This document shows, one piece after another, positions 1-9,874 of a stretch of DNA of 64,000 bases. The translations under genes and the position numbers were made by a program. Source of the stretch: Staphylococcus nepalensis (lineage in GTDB: Bacteria; Bacillota; Bacilli; Staphylococcales; Staphylococcaceae); NCBI RefSeq assembly GCF_014635045.1, contig NZ_BMCF01000006.1, positions 124,001 to 188,000 of the forward strand, given 5' to 3'. The notes under the pieces were generated by a model. That model did no database searches. It was not told where the DNA came from and saw only the letters and a list, made by a program, of their open reading frames with translations. Numbering within the stretch: the stretch's first letter is position 1; every line of letters starts with the position of its first letter.

Positions 1-94
1 CTTCTTCAAATAATGCGATATCTGGATTTTCTTTCACGATGTTATTTTCAGTTACTTCAGCTAATAACGCTAATACTTGTTCTCTAAATTCCAT
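1..94 (-). CDS. dltC: D-alanyl carrier protein DltC (N-terminal part, runs off left edge)
   Basis: The first 31 codons of the D-alanyl carrier protein are present ([18 protein letters not shown]...). The phosphopantetheine serine lies beyond the window. DltC accepts D-alanine activated by DltA and hands it on for transfer to teichoic acids. An AGGAGG ribosome site sits seven bases upstream of the ATG, and the gene follows dltB by 17 bases in the same direction, so it belongs to the dlt operon. Only the start is visible, but the context makes the call secure. Confidence 0.95.
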   Translation of the reverse strand, partial: MEFREQVLALLAEVTENNIVKENPDIALFEE

Positions 95-111
95 TATAAT
101 TCCTCCTAATT

Positions 112-1326
112 TTAAAACAGTTTCCCAGAAAAGATAAGAAAACCAAATGTTATAAAATGAAATGTCACAATAATACTTAAAGCAGTGGTATATTTATTTT
201 GCCAACGTGGCGGGTGTTTTTTTCGCCACTTTTCGTAATAACCATAACCTATAAATAGTGCCGCATGATATAAACCATATAATATATAATATATTTCAAT
301 ACCATGCCAAATACCCATAATTAAAAAGTTTAAGAAAAAAGCAACATTCGACATTGCAAATTGATTTTTTAATAACTTTTTCTTTGACATAAAAAATAGT
401 GAACGCATGTAAATACAATCTCTAAACCAAAAAGACAATGACATGTGCCATCTGTTCCAGAAGTCTTTAATATTTTTAGCTTTAAATGGTTGTTTGAAGT
501 TTGGTGGTGTTTGAATGCCATATATGTAACTAAATGCGATAGCAAATAATGAATAACCAGCAAAATCAAAGAATAAATATAAACTATAAGCATACATGTA
601 CAACCACTTTGTTATCATACCTGTAAAATCTAGCATCATTGGATTAATAGCAAATGTTTGTATTAAATATGCAATAATATATTTATATAAAAAACCTAAC
701 ATGATGAAATGGATTGCTTTAGCAAATAAACTACTATAGTCATTGCCATTTAAAACTTTATTTTCATCTTTAACAAATCGCTTGTAACGATCAATCGGCC
801 CTGAAGAAATCGTTGGAAAGAAAGATATAAATTGTATGACTTTCCAAAAACGTACTTCTTTGATTGAACCATCTCTAATTTCCATTAATAACTGAACACT
901 TTTAAACGTCACATATGAAATTCCTAAAAACCCTATAAACTCAACTACTTTGTTTTCATGAAGTTTTAATTGTACTGCTCCAAACCATGAACTCTGCATG
1001 ACTTTCACTATTACAAGGGGTAAGATAGAAAGCGTAATGACTGTAATAAATATTGTTATTTTATTGTTTTTGGCGCGAGCGTACCAATAATACATAATAA
1101 TGACTACTTGCCATATAATATAAAGTAAAAAATTGATTAGTTGCACGCTTAAATACGTTTGTCCAAAAAGATTATGTTTATCAGAAGAGAATATTAACAT
1201 AATCATGATGGCTGTACTTAAACCATTATAAATTCTGCTACGTTTCCCCAAAAACCCTAATATGATAACTGGTGTTAATAATAAAAATGCTATAAAAAAG
1301 AATGTAAAGTCACCGTATGGAATCAT
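112..1326 (-). CDS. dltB: D-alanyl transfer protein DltB (MBOAT family)
   Basis: This 404-residue polytopic membrane protein of the MBOAT acyltransferase family moves D-alanine from DltC across the membrane towards lipoteichoic acid. Hydrophobic segments run through the whole length. The two MBOAT histidines are visible, H294 in the motif [12 protein letters not shown] and H341 in GIWHG. The start overlaps the last codon of dltA by four bases (ATGA type), which implies translational coupling. Length is normal for the family. D-alanylation lowers cell-surface negative charge and reduces sensitivity to cationic peptides. Confidence 0.97.
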   Translation of the reverse strand: MIPYGDFTFFFIAFLLLTPVIILGFLGKRSRIYNGLSTAIMIMLIFSSDKHNLFGQTYLSVQLINFLLYIIWQVVIIMYYWYARAKNNKITIFITVITLSILPLVIVKVMQSSWFGAVQLKLHENKVVEFIGFLGISYVTFKSVQLLMEIRDGSIKEVRFWKVIQFISFFPTISSGPIDRYKRFVKDENKVLNGNDYSSLFAKAIHFIMLGFLYKYIIAYLIQTFAINPMMLDFTGMITKWLYMYAYSLYLFFDFAGYSLFAIAFSYIYGIQTPPNFKQPFKAKNIKDFWNRWHMSLSFWFRDCIYMRSLFFMSKKKLLKNQFAMSNVAFFLNFLIMGIWHGIEIYYILYGLYHAALFIGYGYYEKWRKKHPPRWQNKYTTALSIIVTFHFITFGFLIFSGKLF

Positions 1327-2786
1327 TTCAATAAATCCTCAGCAATCTTCTTACGATCTAACTTTCCGTTCATTGTAAGTGGTAATTTATCTGTATAAGT
1401 TATCTTTTTAGGAATCATGTACTCAGGAATTAAACGTTTTAATTCCTTTTTTATTTGGTGCGTTATAGTTTGGTTATCCATATGGTCTTCAACATGATTA
1501 AGAACAACTACAGCATTTAAATTGATCACTTTCCCGTCTCGGTACATTGGCACAACAATGGCTTCTCTAACATAATCTACTTCACGTAACTGACACTCTA
1601 TTTCTTCAAGTTCCATTCGATAACCATTTAATTTAATTTGATAATCGATCCGACCATTTATAAACCATTGGTTGTCTTTTAATTGTGCTTTATCGCCTGT
1701 ATAGTAAGCTTTCTGTCCATCTTGCATTTTAAACACTTTCTCTGAACGCGTCTTATCTTTAACATACCCTTCACTCACACATTTTCCTAAAATTACAAGT
1801 TCGCCCTCCTCCGTTAAAGTTAAACTTGTTCCTGATTGTGGTATGCCTACTGGTAAAGGGTTATATTTTTTAATAATGTCTTCAGTAATCAACACACTTG
1901 TTACTGCTACAGTAGCTTCTGTCGGTCCGTAAGTGTTATAAATAAACGCAGAAGGAAAACGTTGTTGTAATAATTGAGCAGTTCTATGAGCGAGCATCTC
2001 ACCACAAAAGAAAAACTCTTTCAAACTACTATAATGCGCTTCTGTTAAATGGGGTAACATCAAACACATTTCCATAAAAGAAGGAGTGGATACCCATACA
2101 TTGATCTGCGTTTCTTCTAACATTTGATTTAATAACTTAGGTTTATTGATCATTGTTTTATCTACTAAGTTCAATGTCCCTGCTGTTGCTAAACAAGGAT
2201 AAATAGACATAACAGATAGATCAAATGAAAATGGCGCTTGGTTTAACCACTGTTGGTTTAATCCTAATTGATTTAGTTGTATCATCCAATTTGTAAAGAG
2301 GTTCAAACTTTCATAACTAATTTGTACGCCTTTAGGTTCACCAGTAGAACCTGATGTAAAAATAGTATAGGCTATAGCTGAATCATTTATACTATTTTCT
2401 ATGGGACTATCTCCATCTACGTTTAATAATGCTGTTGTTGTAATAATAGATGGTCCCTCTATGTGTAACTGCGCATCAGTCGTATTTAATAAATATTGGG
2501 GCGCTATTTTATTTATAATAGATACAACGCGCTCTTGAGGAATAGAGGTATCAATCGGTACATAACCACAACCTGCCTTAATACTTCCTATCATTCCTAC
2601 TATCATATACGGGGACATGTGCCCATATAAAATCAATGGGCTTTTAGTATCTTTTAATATAACAGCAAGGTGGTCCGCATACTGGTTTAATGCTTCATAT
2701 GTCAAACTTTCATCGTTGTGCTTAACTGCAACTTGGTCTGGAAAATTTTTTCCATTCTCTATAATTGTCTGAATGATGTCTTTCAT
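1323..2786 (-). CDS. dltA: D-alanine--D-alanyl carrier protein ligase DltA
   Basis: Adenylation-domain enzyme (ANL superfamily) that activates D-alanine with ATP and loads it onto the DltC phosphopantetheine arm. The P-loop-like signature [12 protein letters not shown] lies about residues 140-155. A core motif [11 protein letters not shown] follows near 290, and the catalytic lysine is in the C-terminal [10 protein letters not shown] place the start at the ATG at 2786, because AAGGAGAC lies seven bases before it. The in-frame ATG at 2801 overlaps that ribosome site and the dltX stop. It is coupled to dltX upstream and dltB downstream. Confidence 0.96.
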   Translation of the reverse strand: MKDIIQTIIENGKNFPDQVAVKHNDESLTYEALNQYADHLAVILKDTKSPLILYGHMSPYMIVGMIGSIKAGCGYVPIDTSIPQERVVSIINKIAPQYLLNTTDAQLHIEGPSIITTTALLNVDGDSPIENSINDSAIAYTIFTSGSTGEPKGVQISYESLNLFTNWMIQLNQLGLNQQWLNQAPFSFDLSVMSIYPCLATAGTLNLVDKTMINKPKLLNQMLEETQINVWVSTPSFMEMCLMLPHLTEAHYSSLKEFFFCGEMLAHRTAQLLQQRFPSAFIYNTYGPTEATVAVTSVLITEDIIKKYNPLPVGIPQSGTSLTLTEEGELVILGKCVSEGYVKDKTRSEKVFKMQDGQKAYYTGDKAQLKDNQWFINGRIDYQIKLNGYRMELEEIECQLREVDYVREAIVVPMYRDGKVINLNAVVVLNHVEDHMDNQTITHQIKKELKRLIPEYMIPKKITYTDKLPLTMNGKLDRKKIAEDLLK

Positions 2787-2800
2787 GCTAGTCTCCTTCA

Positions 2801-2947
2801 TTAAAATTCATTATATATAAAGTTATTATGTGTATCGCCAGTACCATAAATTAAGTATAAGGCTATTAAAATAACCAAGTACATGATAGTTAATAACCAT
2901 GGTTTGAATGTTTGAAAAGAAGGTTGTTTATTGATTTCCTTTTGCAT
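2801..2947 (-). CDS. dltX: DltX, small membrane protein of the D-alanylation operon
   Basis: A 48-residue ORF easily missed by length filters. A short polar N-terminus is followed by one hydrophobic helix (about residues 18-35) and a short tail ending in NNFIYNEF. That is the layout of DltX, the small first gene of dlt operons, whose C-terminus takes part in D-alanine transfer with DltB. AGAGGTGA lies seven bases before the ATG. The stop codon overlaps the region just before the dltA ribosome site. Assignment rests on position, size and topology. Confidence 0.9.
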   Translation of the reverse strand: MQKEINKQPSFQTFKPWLLTIMYLVILIALYLIYGTGDTHNNFIYNEF

Positions 2948-3054
2948 ATTTCACCTCTTATTTTTATCCATTTATAGTTAAATATGTTTATTAAATCAAC
3001 TTTTAAATTTTGTACGTTAAACTTTATAAAAATATTCAACTTTTTCATCAATTA

Positions 3055-3083
3055 ATTATACAATTTTTTCTACGTTAATACAA
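3055..3083 (-). promoter_or_regulatory. Candidate sigma-A promoter of the dlt operon
   Basis: On the minus strand a perfect TATAAT (3055-3060) lies 17 bases after TTGTAT (3078-3083), about 110 bases upstream of dltX. The -35 match is weak (3 of 6). The rest of 2948-3222 is AT-rich with no other feature seen. Confidence 0.5.
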
Positions 3084-3222
3084 TTAAATATTTATGCATC
3101 TATATAACAAAATTGTTAGATGTCCTATAAATAAAAGAGTCATAATTATTATTTTCCAAAATACTTTGCACTTTAATTTATATTACAAATATATTATGTT
3201 TTAAGTCGTGTAAAGAAAATAT

Positions 3223-3261
3223 AAAAAAGCAGTTATCGAATAATTCGATAACTGCTTTTTT
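3223..3261 (-). terminator. Rho-independent terminator of the 2-hydroxyacid dehydrogenase gene
   Basis: Perfect 18-bp inverted repeat (AAAAAAGCAGTTATCGAA and its complement, 3-base loop) starting two bases after the stop codon, with T-runs on both sides. It separates this gene from the dlt promoter. Confidence 0.9.
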
Positions 3262-3263
3262 AA

Positions 3264-4229
3264 TTAATTTATGGTTACTGGTGTTTTAGGCTGTTTCTCA
3301 TTTAATACTAACTGAATATTATCTACACAAAGTTGTACCATACGATCTCTTGTAATCACTGATGCACTCCCTATATGAGGGAGTATAGTTGCATTTTTCA
3401 TTGATAATAAGGGATGCGTCATATCAATAGGTTCTTCTCTCAAAACATCTAAACCACATGCTTTTATTTCTTCATTTTGTAATGCTGATACTAACGCTTC
3501 TTCATCAACTATTGCACCTCTACCAATATTAATGAAAACGGCGTCATTTTTCATCATTTTAAATGCTTTTTCATCAAATTTGTCTCGTGTTTCTGCTGTA
3601 AGCGGCGCGGTACAAACGATAAAGTCACTCTCTTTTAATAAGGTTTCAAATGGAACGTATAAGGCACCAAGTGCTTCTTCATCATCTGGGCGTCTTGTTC
3701 TATTATGATACATAATATTAGTGTTAAAACCTTTTAATCGTCTCGCAAATGCTTTACCAATATCCCCCATACCATAAATACCGACGTTCGCATGGAATAA
3801 ATCCTTGCCCGCAAATAAATACGGACCCCAACTTTGCCATTCACCATTTTGAACGTACGATTCCGCTTCAACTACACGTCTTGCTACTGCAAGCATTAAA
3901 GTGAATCCTAATTCTGCTGTTGTTTCTGTCAAAACGCCTGGTGTATTAGTAACCACAATATCTTTGCTTTGCATTAGTTGCACATCAATATTGTCATAGC
4001 CAACTGCCATATTTGCTATGACTTTAAGATTAGGTGCAGCTTCAATAACTTCTTCATCCATTTTTTCACTCAATGTGACAAAGCATGCTGTTGCATCTTT
4101 TAAAGCAGTTAAAAATTTATCCCGCGGCATAGGCTTATATGATGCATCCCACACTTCTACTTCACCTATAGTTTCTAATTGCTTAATGAATTTTTCTGGA
4201 ATCTTTCTACTCACTACAATTTTTTGCAT
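3264..4229 (-). CDS. D-isomer-specific 2-hydroxyacid dehydrogenase
   Basis: A 321-residue NAD(P)-dependent dehydrogenase of the glyoxylate/hydroxypyruvate reductase type, reducing small 2-keto acids to D-2-hydroxy acids in the cytoplasm. The Rossmann motif GIYGMGDIGKAF is near residue 150. The catalytic arginine is in NIGRGAIVDE near 235, and the histidine is in LPHIGSAS near 285. GGAGTGA precedes the ATG. It lies 10 bases after the HAD phosphatase gene in the same direction, so the two are probably cotranscribed. The exact substrate cannot be read from sequence. Confidence 0.88.
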   Translation of the reverse strand: MQKIVVSRKIPEKFIKQLETIGEVEVWDASYKPMPRDKFLTALKDATACFVTLSEKMDEEVIEAAPNLKVIANMAVGYDNIDVQLMQSKDIVVTNTPGVLTETTAELGFTLMLAVARRVVEAESYVQNGEWQSWGPYLFAGKDLFHANVGIYGMGDIGKAFARRLKGFNTNIMYHNRTRRPDDEEALGALYVPFETLLKESDFIVCTAPLTAETRDKFDEKAFKMMKNDAVFINIGRGAIVDEEALVSALQNEEIKACGLDVLREEPIDMTHPLLSMKNATILPHIGSASVITRDRMVQLCVDNIQLVLNEKQPKTPVTIN

Positions 4230-4239
4230 TCAATCACTC

Positions 4240-5019
4240 CTATATTTCGAGTTCTTTGATTACCTCATTTAAATCTTTAAAACTGTATGTCGGTGGAACG
4301 TCTTTAAGTTTTACTTCATCTAACGAAGAAACGCCAGTTTGGACATGAATTGTATCCATATTAACGTTGATGCCAGAAAGTATATCAGTATCATATAAAT
4401 CGCCCACCATTGCCACTTCAGAACAATCTAAACCTAAAATCTCCATCGCCTTATTCATAATAATAGGTTCTGGTTTACCAATAAATGTAGGTTGAACGCC
4501 TGTCGATGTGGATACAACGCTTGTAATAGCGCCATTTCCCGGTAAAAATCCACGTTCTTTCGGTATAGAAACATCTTTATTAGTTGATATAAATGTCGCC
4601 CCATTACGCACGCCTAATGTAGCAGTTGCCAATTTCTCATAAGTTACAGCTTCGTCTAAGCCAATAACTACGTAATCTACGAACTCATCATTTTTAATGA
4701 CTAAACCATGATTCGTTAACGCTTGTTCTAAACCAGAGCCACCCAACATATAAATTGAAGCTCCTGGGTGTGCTTCAGCAATATATTCTGCGGTAGCTAT
4801 CGCTGAAGTTACTACTTCATCTGGCTTAGCTGTCACGCCCATTGCTTTTAATTTTTCTACTACTTCGGCAGGTTCTTTTGTTGAATTATTCGTTACAAAT
4901 AAATGTGGAATCTCATGTTTATTTAAATACTCAATAAACTGTGTTGCACCATCAATTTGTTCGTTACCTTTGTACATCGTACCATCTAAATCGATAAGGT
5001 ACGCTTTATAATGTTTCAT
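4240..5019 (-). CDS. NagD-like HAD phosphatase (TIGR01457-type, YutF homologue)
   Basis: About 260 residues. HAD motif I is DLDGTMYKG at the N-terminus, motif II is [10 protein letters not shown] near residue 43, and motif IV is [10 protein letters not shown] near 210. The cap is that of the NagD/4-nitrophenylphosphatase subfamily, which dephosphorylates small sugar or nucleotide phosphates. The ATG at 5019 matches homologues, but a TTG at 5022 sits at a better distance from AAAGGAG, so the start is uncertain by one codon. It follows the DUF86 gene by a few bases, the same order as yutE-yutF in Bacillus. Confidence 0.85.
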   Translation of the reverse strand: MKHYKAYLIDLDGTMYKGNEQIDGATQFIEYLNKHEIPHLFVTNNSTKEPAEVVEKLKAMGVTAKPDEVVTSAIATAEYIAEAHPGASIYMLGGSGLEQALTNHGLVIKNDEFVDYVVIGLDEAVTYEKLATATLGVRNGATFISTNKDVSIPKERGFLPGNGAITSVVSTSTGVQPTFIGKPEPIIMNKAMEILGLDCSEVAMVGDLYDTDILSGINVNMDTIHVQTGVSSLDEVKLKDVPPTYSFKDLNEVIKELEI

Positions 5020-5025
5020 CAAAGC

Positions 5026-5460
5026 TTATTTCTCTCCTTTTTGGCCAAATGCTGTAATCGGGACATTTTCATTTTTTAAAAACTGGATAACTTCATCAAT
5101 AAATTGTTGATAATAATCAAGCGTTCTATCAAAAAGTGGTACTAACTGTGTCGTTTCAAGTTCATCATAATAATGTACGAATTGTTTTCTTTCATCAACG
5201 GTTTGATTGATATTACTTTGTGTATCTTTAGAAATAACATTTTCTAATTCTAAAATATCTATAACATCTTTGTAATTTCCTGGATCTCTTAAAATAAAAC
5301 CATCTATAATCATATTACCAATATCTACAGATGATTCTATCAACATTTGTGAAATTCTTTCGAATGCGTAATGGTTATCTTTATGGTTAGGATAATCATT
5401 AACTAATTCTTGTAAGTAATTTAACTTTTTATCTAACTTATCTTTATTAACAAAATACAT
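5026..5460 (-). CDS. DUF86 / HepT-like HEPN protein (YutE homologue)
   Basis: A 144-residue, mostly helical protein of the DUF86 family. The HEPN ribonuclease-type motif R-x4-H-x-Y is present as R91, H96 and Y98 (RKQFVHYY). In classical HepT-MntA toxin-antitoxin pairs this motif is the toxin active site, and a MntA nucleotidyltransferase AMPylates HepT. No MntA-like gene is adjacent here. The neighbours are the NagD-like phosphatase (downstream, nearly overlapping) and, divergently, the DUF3055 gene. A housekeeping role shared with Bacillus YutE is as likely as toxin function. Confidence 0.8.
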   Translation of the reverse strand: MYFVNKDKLDKKLNYLQELVNDYPNHKDNHYAFERISQMLIESSVDIGNMIIDGFILRDPGNYKDVIDILELENVISKDTQSNINQTVDERKQFVHYYDELETTQLVPLFDRTLDYYQQFIDEVIQFLKNENVPITAFGQKGEK

Positions 5461-5603
5461 CTACGTCACTCCTATCATTCTCATCATACCATACCTTTGC
5501 AGTCAAATTCATTTATGGTTATACTGTAAATCAAGACTTTTTGATATAGAATTGTCCTTAATAATTAAATAATCTCATAGCTCAATTGTGAAAGGATGTT
5601 TAT

Positions 5604-5870
5604 ATGATAGATATGTATCTTTATGATGATAATGAATCATCACAGGTGCAATTTGTAGGATTTGTTGGAGAATTTAGCCGTTATGATTTAATGCTTGTAC
5701 AAACCGATCGCCATTTTGGTAAAACAATCGTTTTAAATATGCAGACAAATAAATTCGGCATTATTGGTACAGATGATTTAGAAGAGGAAGGTTATATTGC
5801 ACATATCTTAGGGGTGACAGAAGATGAAGGCAATGAAATCACAGAATATCTTAACCAAGTTATACAATAA
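5604..5870 (+). CDS. DUF3055 family protein
   Basis: An 88-residue acidic cytoplasmic protein that I recognise as the DUF3055 family, conserved in Firmicutes and of unknown function. There are no membrane segments or cysteine motifs, and the composition suggests a small alpha/beta fold. GAAAGGATG precedes the ATG. It is monocistronic, divergent from the DUF86 gene and convergent with yutD, with a strong bidirectional terminator between them. Confidence 0.75.
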   Translation: MIDMYLYDDNESSQVQFVGFVGEFSRYDLMLVQTDRHFGKTIVLNMQTNKFGIIGTDDLEEEGYIAHILGVTEDEGNEITEYLNQVIQ

Positions 5871-5930
5871 TTAAAATAAAAATTAAACGCGTTATATGTT
5901 AAATACCAAATAAACCAAAACTATCAGATT

Positions 5931-5986
5931 AAAAACACAAAAAGACTACAACCCAATAAAAATGGTTGTAGTCTTTTTGTGTTTTT
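5931..5986. terminator. Bidirectional terminator between DUF3055 and yutD
   Basis: Perfect 23-bp inverted repeat (AAAAACACAAAAAGACTACAACC... and its complement) with a 10-base loop. A and T runs at its ends let it work for both convergent genes. Confidence 0.92.
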
Positions 5987-6134
5987 GGTTTATCGTCCGT
6001 ATTTTAAAATTCAATCATACACAGCTTTATGAGTCTAGTATACTATGATCTATTTATTTTTATAGTTACTGAATTAATCTATGATGCTAACTTAGCTATG
6101 TTGAGATTGTCATATACTTGAATATAACATCCTA

Positions 6135-6518
6135 TTATTTTTCTGTATCTTGAATCGTCGGCTGGATTTTTACATCTTGTAATTTATTTTTTTCAAATGT
6201 TAATTCAACGTCATCATCATCTTCAATTTGAGATGGCACTTCATCCTCTGGAATTTTTTTCAAAATAAAATATGGACAACCAAAATTGCAATATTCTAAT
6301 AAATAATCTTGAATCGTTGAGAATCGTTTACTCAATTCTGCCTTTTTATTTGAATCTTTATAGAAGCCTTTTAATCTTAATTGGTCATATCCAAAATCTC
6401 CGACGATATAATCATATTTATCTAAAATATCTGCGTACCGTTGCGCAAATAATTCTTCATCAAAACATTCTCGGTATTCTTCTATAATTTCAAAATAGAA
6501 ACTATTCACTTTTATCAT
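6135..6518 (-). CDS. yutD: YutD family protein
   Basis: About 127 residues matching the YutD (DUF1027) family, with the core YDYIVGDFGYDQLRLKGFY followed by the cysteine-containing CNFGCPYFILKK and an acidic C-terminal tail. Function is unknown; the family is usually next to lipA in Firmicutes, as here. I choose the ATG at 6518 with AGGTGA six bases upstream. An in-frame GTG at 6527 lies inside that ribosome site. Confidence 0.85.
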   Translation of the reverse strand: MIKVNSFYFEIIEEYRECFDEELFAQRYADILDKYDYIVGDFGYDQLRLKGFYKDSNKKAELSKRFSTIQDYLLEYCNFGCPYFILKKIPEDEVPSQIEDDDDVELTFEKNKLQDVKIQPTIQDTEK

Positions 6519-6607
6519 TATATTCACCTAATCTAATTGTTATTTTTAATAAAACCATACTAAACTTACATACGAGAAGTCTGTAAAATAACTTTTCTAT
6601 TGCTAAT

Positions 6608-6669
6608 AAAGACTTAGTCCATCATTTAATTAACGGGCATCGCTAATTTCCAAAATGAACTAAGTCTTT
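6608..6669 (-). terminator. Possible terminator of lipA
   Basis: 11-bp arms (AAAGACTTAGT at 6608-6618 and its complement at 6659-6669) with a further CAT/ATG pairing inside and a loop of about 40 bases, just after lipA. The T-tail is poor (TTTATTAG). Confidence 0.5.
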
Positions 6670-6686
6670 GTATTTAATATCTATAT

Positions 6687-7616
6687 TTAAATATTAGAAT
6701 CTACACCAAGTTTTTCTTCACCTAAACGATGTCTTTCTTTTGCAGCTTCGTTAACTTGTTCATCTGCATGATAAGAACTTCTCACAAGTGGTCCTGCTTG
6801 GCAATGTTTGAATCCTTTATCCATGGCTACTTTTCTTAATTTACCAAATTCTAAAGGTGTATAATATTTTTCAACTTTTAAATGTTTACGTGAAGGTTGC
6901 AAATATTGACCAATGGTTAAGATATCAACATCATTTGCACGTAAATCATCCATTGTTTCATAAATTTCTTCGTGAGTTTCACCTAAGCCCACCATTAAAC
7001 TAGATTTTGTTGGTATATCAGGTTGTAATGCTTTAGAACGTCTTAAAAATTCTAAAGTACGGTCATAAGTCGCTCTAGCACGAACTCTAGGTGTTAAACG
7101 ACGAACTGTTTCAATATTATGGTTTAAAATATCTGGCTTTGAAGCCATTAAGGTTTCTAATGCTTCGTAATCGCCACCCATATCAGACGGTAATATTTCT
7201 ATCGACGTATAAGGGTTACGCTCGCGCACTTTACGAACTGTTTCAGCATAAACATTGGAACCGGCATCTCTTAAATCATCTCGCGCAACTGCTGTAATTA
7301 CAACATGCTTTAAATTCATTAATTCAACAGATTCTGCCACGCGTTCTGGCTCATCTAAATCTAACTCATTTGGTAATCCTGTTTTAACGGCACAAAAACG
7401 ACATGCACGTGTACAAACTGCGCCTAAAATCATAAATGTAGCAGTTCGACGTTCACCCCAACATTCGTGTATATTAGGACATTTTGCTTCTTCACACACT
7501 GTATTTAAATTCTTTTCTCTCATCATTTTCTTGAGACCAGTGTAGTTTTCGTTAGTATTCAGTTTTATTTTTAACCAATCGGGTTTACGTAAAATTTCTT
7601 CATTTTTAGTAGCCAT
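6687..7616 (-). CDS. lipA: Lipoyl synthase LipA
   Basis: A 309-residue radical-SAM enzyme that inserts two sulfurs into protein-bound octanoyl groups to make lipoate. Both [4Fe-4S] clusters are visible: the auxiliary cluster cysteines C41, C46 and C52 ([12 protein letters not shown]) and the radical-SAM CxxxCxxC at C68, C72 and C75 (CTRACRFC). The conserved RSSY near the C-terminus is also present. AGGAGG precedes the start. One client, GcvH, is encoded about 18 kb away in this window, and the sulfur/Fe-S supply (SUF) lies between. Confidence 0.97.
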   Translation of the reverse strand: MATKNEEILRKPDWLKIKLNTNENYTGLKKMMREKNLNTVCEEAKCPNIHECWGERRTATFMILGAVCTRACRFCAVKTGLPNELDLDEPERVAESVELMNLKHVVITAVARDDLRDAGSNVYAETVRKVRERNPYTSIEILPSDMGGDYEALETLMASKPDILNHNIETVRRLTPRVRARATYDRTLEFLRRSKALQPDIPTKSSLMVGLGETHEEIYETMDDLRANDVDILTIGQYLQPSRKHLKVEKYYTPLEFGKLRKVAMDKGFKHCQAGPLVRSSYHADEQVNEAAKERHRLGEEKLGVDSNI

Positions 7617-7697
7617 AACCGCACAATTCCTCCTGATTTGAAATCTGTAATCATTATAACGAAAATCGGATTAAATTAAAACGTAAAATGTAATATT

Positions 7698-9020
7698 TTA
7701 ATAACCAAGTAATTTTTCTTTGTAAATATCTCTTAAAAACTCTGGCATTAAATAATCGATAGATTGTTCTTTTAAAGTCGGAAAATAACGACCGAATGTA
7801 TACATATCCACTGTGCCAAGCACATAAGTTTTGTCGTCTTCAATTTCTTCACCGTTAATAAAGTATCTTGATTCAGATTCAATCAGCCCTAAATTATATA
7901 GAACGTAACCACCAAATATATCTCCTCTGAAGCCTAGGCCTTGCGCGTGTTCATGAAGGTACTCTTGCTTTTGACTTTTAATAATAACATTTTTTAATTC
8001 TAAACCATTTAATCGAATACGTACTGCATTGATAGGGTGAGGTAACATTTGATGAATATCAAATTCCGTGACTTGGTTGGCTGAAATACCTTTTACAATT
8101 AAACCCGCATTGATGATTGTGCAGTCTGCATTTGTAAATTCAAATACACTTTCAGCTAACATATAAGACGTTTGAGTTATGACATCTGTTCTTCTTGGTA
8201 AGTTAATCGGATGATCAATGACCGCGTCGCTTAATAAAGCTTTACCTTCTGCTTCGAAGTGTGTCACTACTTCTGGTAATGTTTCTACTGGATAAATCAC
8301 TGCATGTTTATCTACAACTGTATCGTGTTCAATTTCTAATGTTACTTCACCTATAAAACGGCCATATTTACCTGCAGCTGCCATTAAAACACCATTATTG
8401 ATTTCACCTTTTTCAAAATAATGATGCGTATGACTACCTAATATTAAATCAATTTCTGGAATTTCTTGGCATAATTTCTCATCAAAGAACACACCTACGT
8501 GACTCATAATGATTAATAAGTCATAAGCATCTTCATTAGCGCTAATTTCATCTTTAATTGCTTCTAATGGATCAGTAACGACCCAGTCTAGTGCTCTATA
8601 GAATGGTGTGAATGGTGCTGTTGCTGCAACAAATAATATACGCACACCGTTTATTTCTTTAATTATAGATGAGGTGATATTACGCGGTAATTGGCCTTGC
8701 TCATCAAAAACATTCGCACACGTCACATCAAATTTTGCATTGTCATAAAGTGTATTTAAAGCTTCATGCGAAATAGTCATACCTTCATTATTCCCAATTG
8801 TCGCTATATCACAATGTGCTTTATTTAAAAGTTCAACATTCTTTATGCCCATCGTAGCTTCTGTAACAGGGGCTGATAAATCAACATGGTCTCCAATATC
8901 TAAATAGAGCGAGGGATGATCTAATTTGGGTCTCTCTTGAGCTAAATATTCGGAAATACGTTCGTACTCATGCAAATGACTGTGAATATCATTTGTATGG
9001 TAAATAGTTAATTTCACCAT
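7698..9020 (-). CDS. Metallophosphatase / 5'-nucleotidase family protein (YunD homologue)
   Basis: A 440-residue two-domain enzyme. The N-terminal metallophosphatase domain has its metal motifs in order: NDIHSHLH near residue 10, DIGDHVD near 42, GNNEGM near 77, SHVG near 175 and GSHTHH near 195. The C-terminal part is a 5'-nucleotidase C-type domain. There is no signal peptide, so the enzyme is probably cytoplasmic. AGGAGGGACCC precedes the ATG. It begins a block with yunE- and yunF-like genes, conserved next to lipA in Bacillus. The substrate is likely a nucleotide or related phosphoester. Confidence 0.87.
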   Translation of the reverse strand: MVKLTIYHTNDIHSHLHEYERISEYLAQERPKLDHPSLYLDIGDHVDLSAPVTEATMGIKNVELLNKAHCDIATIGNNEGMTISHEALNTLYDNAKFDVTCANVFDEQGQLPRNITSSIIKEINGVRILFVAATAPFTPFYRALDWVVTDPLEAIKDEISANEDAYDLLIIMSHVGVFFDEKLCQEIPEIDLILGSHTHHYFEKGEINNGVLMAAAGKYGRFIGEVTLEIEHDTVVDKHAVIYPVETLPEVVTHFEAEGKALLSDAVIDHPINLPRRTDVITQTSYMLAESVFEFTNADCTIINAGLIVKGISANQVTEFDIHQMLPHPINAVRIRLNGLELKNVIIKSQKQEYLHEHAQGLGFRGDIFGGYVLYNLGLIESESRYFINGEEIEDDKTYVLGTVDMYTFGRYFPTLKEQSIDYLMPEFLRDIYKEKLLGY

Positions 9021-9037
9021 GGGTCCCTCCTCTTAGT

Positions 9038-9862
9038 TTATAAAAATGATTTTATGATTAAATATAGTCCCATTATTAGCATAACTGTTCTTAGTAACAT
9101 AACGACAGTATTTGATTTTATAGATTGATTCACTTTCACGCCTATTTTAGCGCCGATATAACTAGAGATAATTAAGACAATCGAATAAACCCAAGCTACG
9201 TGTCCTTGTGCAATGTGACCAACAGAGCTCATCACACTTGAAAAGAAAATCATCATCATACTTGTACCGACCGCCACATGGGGAGGAAATCTGAAAACGA
9301 TAAGCATTAATGGCGTCATTAACGCCCCCCCTCCGATACCAAATAAACCAGTCAGTATACCGATAAATAGTGTTGCTATAAATGCTAAAACTGGCGGTAC
9401 GCTATAATGATATGTTCGACCATAACCGTCAACATATGTACGTTCATATTTAGGTTTATTAAACATCTTCATTGGTTCTATATTATTTCTAATCATGAGT
9501 AAAACAGCTACAAATATCAAGAAGACACCAAAGTATAAATTAAAGGAATCTAATGTTAAAAAACGGCTTAGTATAGAACCAATTAATGAGCCTGGTAATA
9601 AGCCGAATAAAAAGATTGAGCCATTTTTAACGTCTACTTGTTTTGTTTTCAAATAGCCTAATGTTGATGATAATCCTGTAATAATCAAAATCAATGAAGA
9701 TGTACCAATTGCAATTTGAGGTGTGATACCTTGTAATAGATCATTTTCTACACCTAAATAAACTAATGTAGGGACGATAATGATGCCCCCGCCAATACCA
9801 ACAAGAGATCCTAGGATGGCTGATAAACCACCAATTAAAATCAATATGATTATTGTTAACAT
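9038..9862 (-). CDS. TSUP-family permease (TauE/SafE, YunE homologue)
   Basis: A 274-residue integral membrane protein with eight or so hydrophobic segments and the duplicated TSUP signature: GSLVGIGGGIIIVP near residue 20 and GLFGIGGGALMTPLML near 175. The family exports or imports small sulfur-containing or organic anions. GGAG precedes the ATG. The gene is 17 bases from the YunD-like gene and 12 bases from the DUF72 gene, so these three probably form one operon. Confidence 0.88.
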   Translation of the reverse strand: MLTIIILILIGGLSAILGSLVGIGGGIIIVPTLVYLGVENDLLQGITPQIAIGTSSLILIITGLSSTLGYLKTKQVDVKNGSIFLFGLLPGSLIGSILSRFLTLDSFNLYFGVFLIFVAVLLMIRNNIEPMKMFNKPKYERTYVDGYGRTYHYSVPPVLAFIATLFIGILTGLFGIGGGALMTPLMLIVFRFPPHVAVGTSMMMIFFSSVMSSVGHIAQGHVAWVYSIVLIISSYIGAKIGVKVNQSIKSNTVVMLLRTVMLIMGLYLIIKSFL

Positions 9863-9874
9863 GTTTTATCGCTC

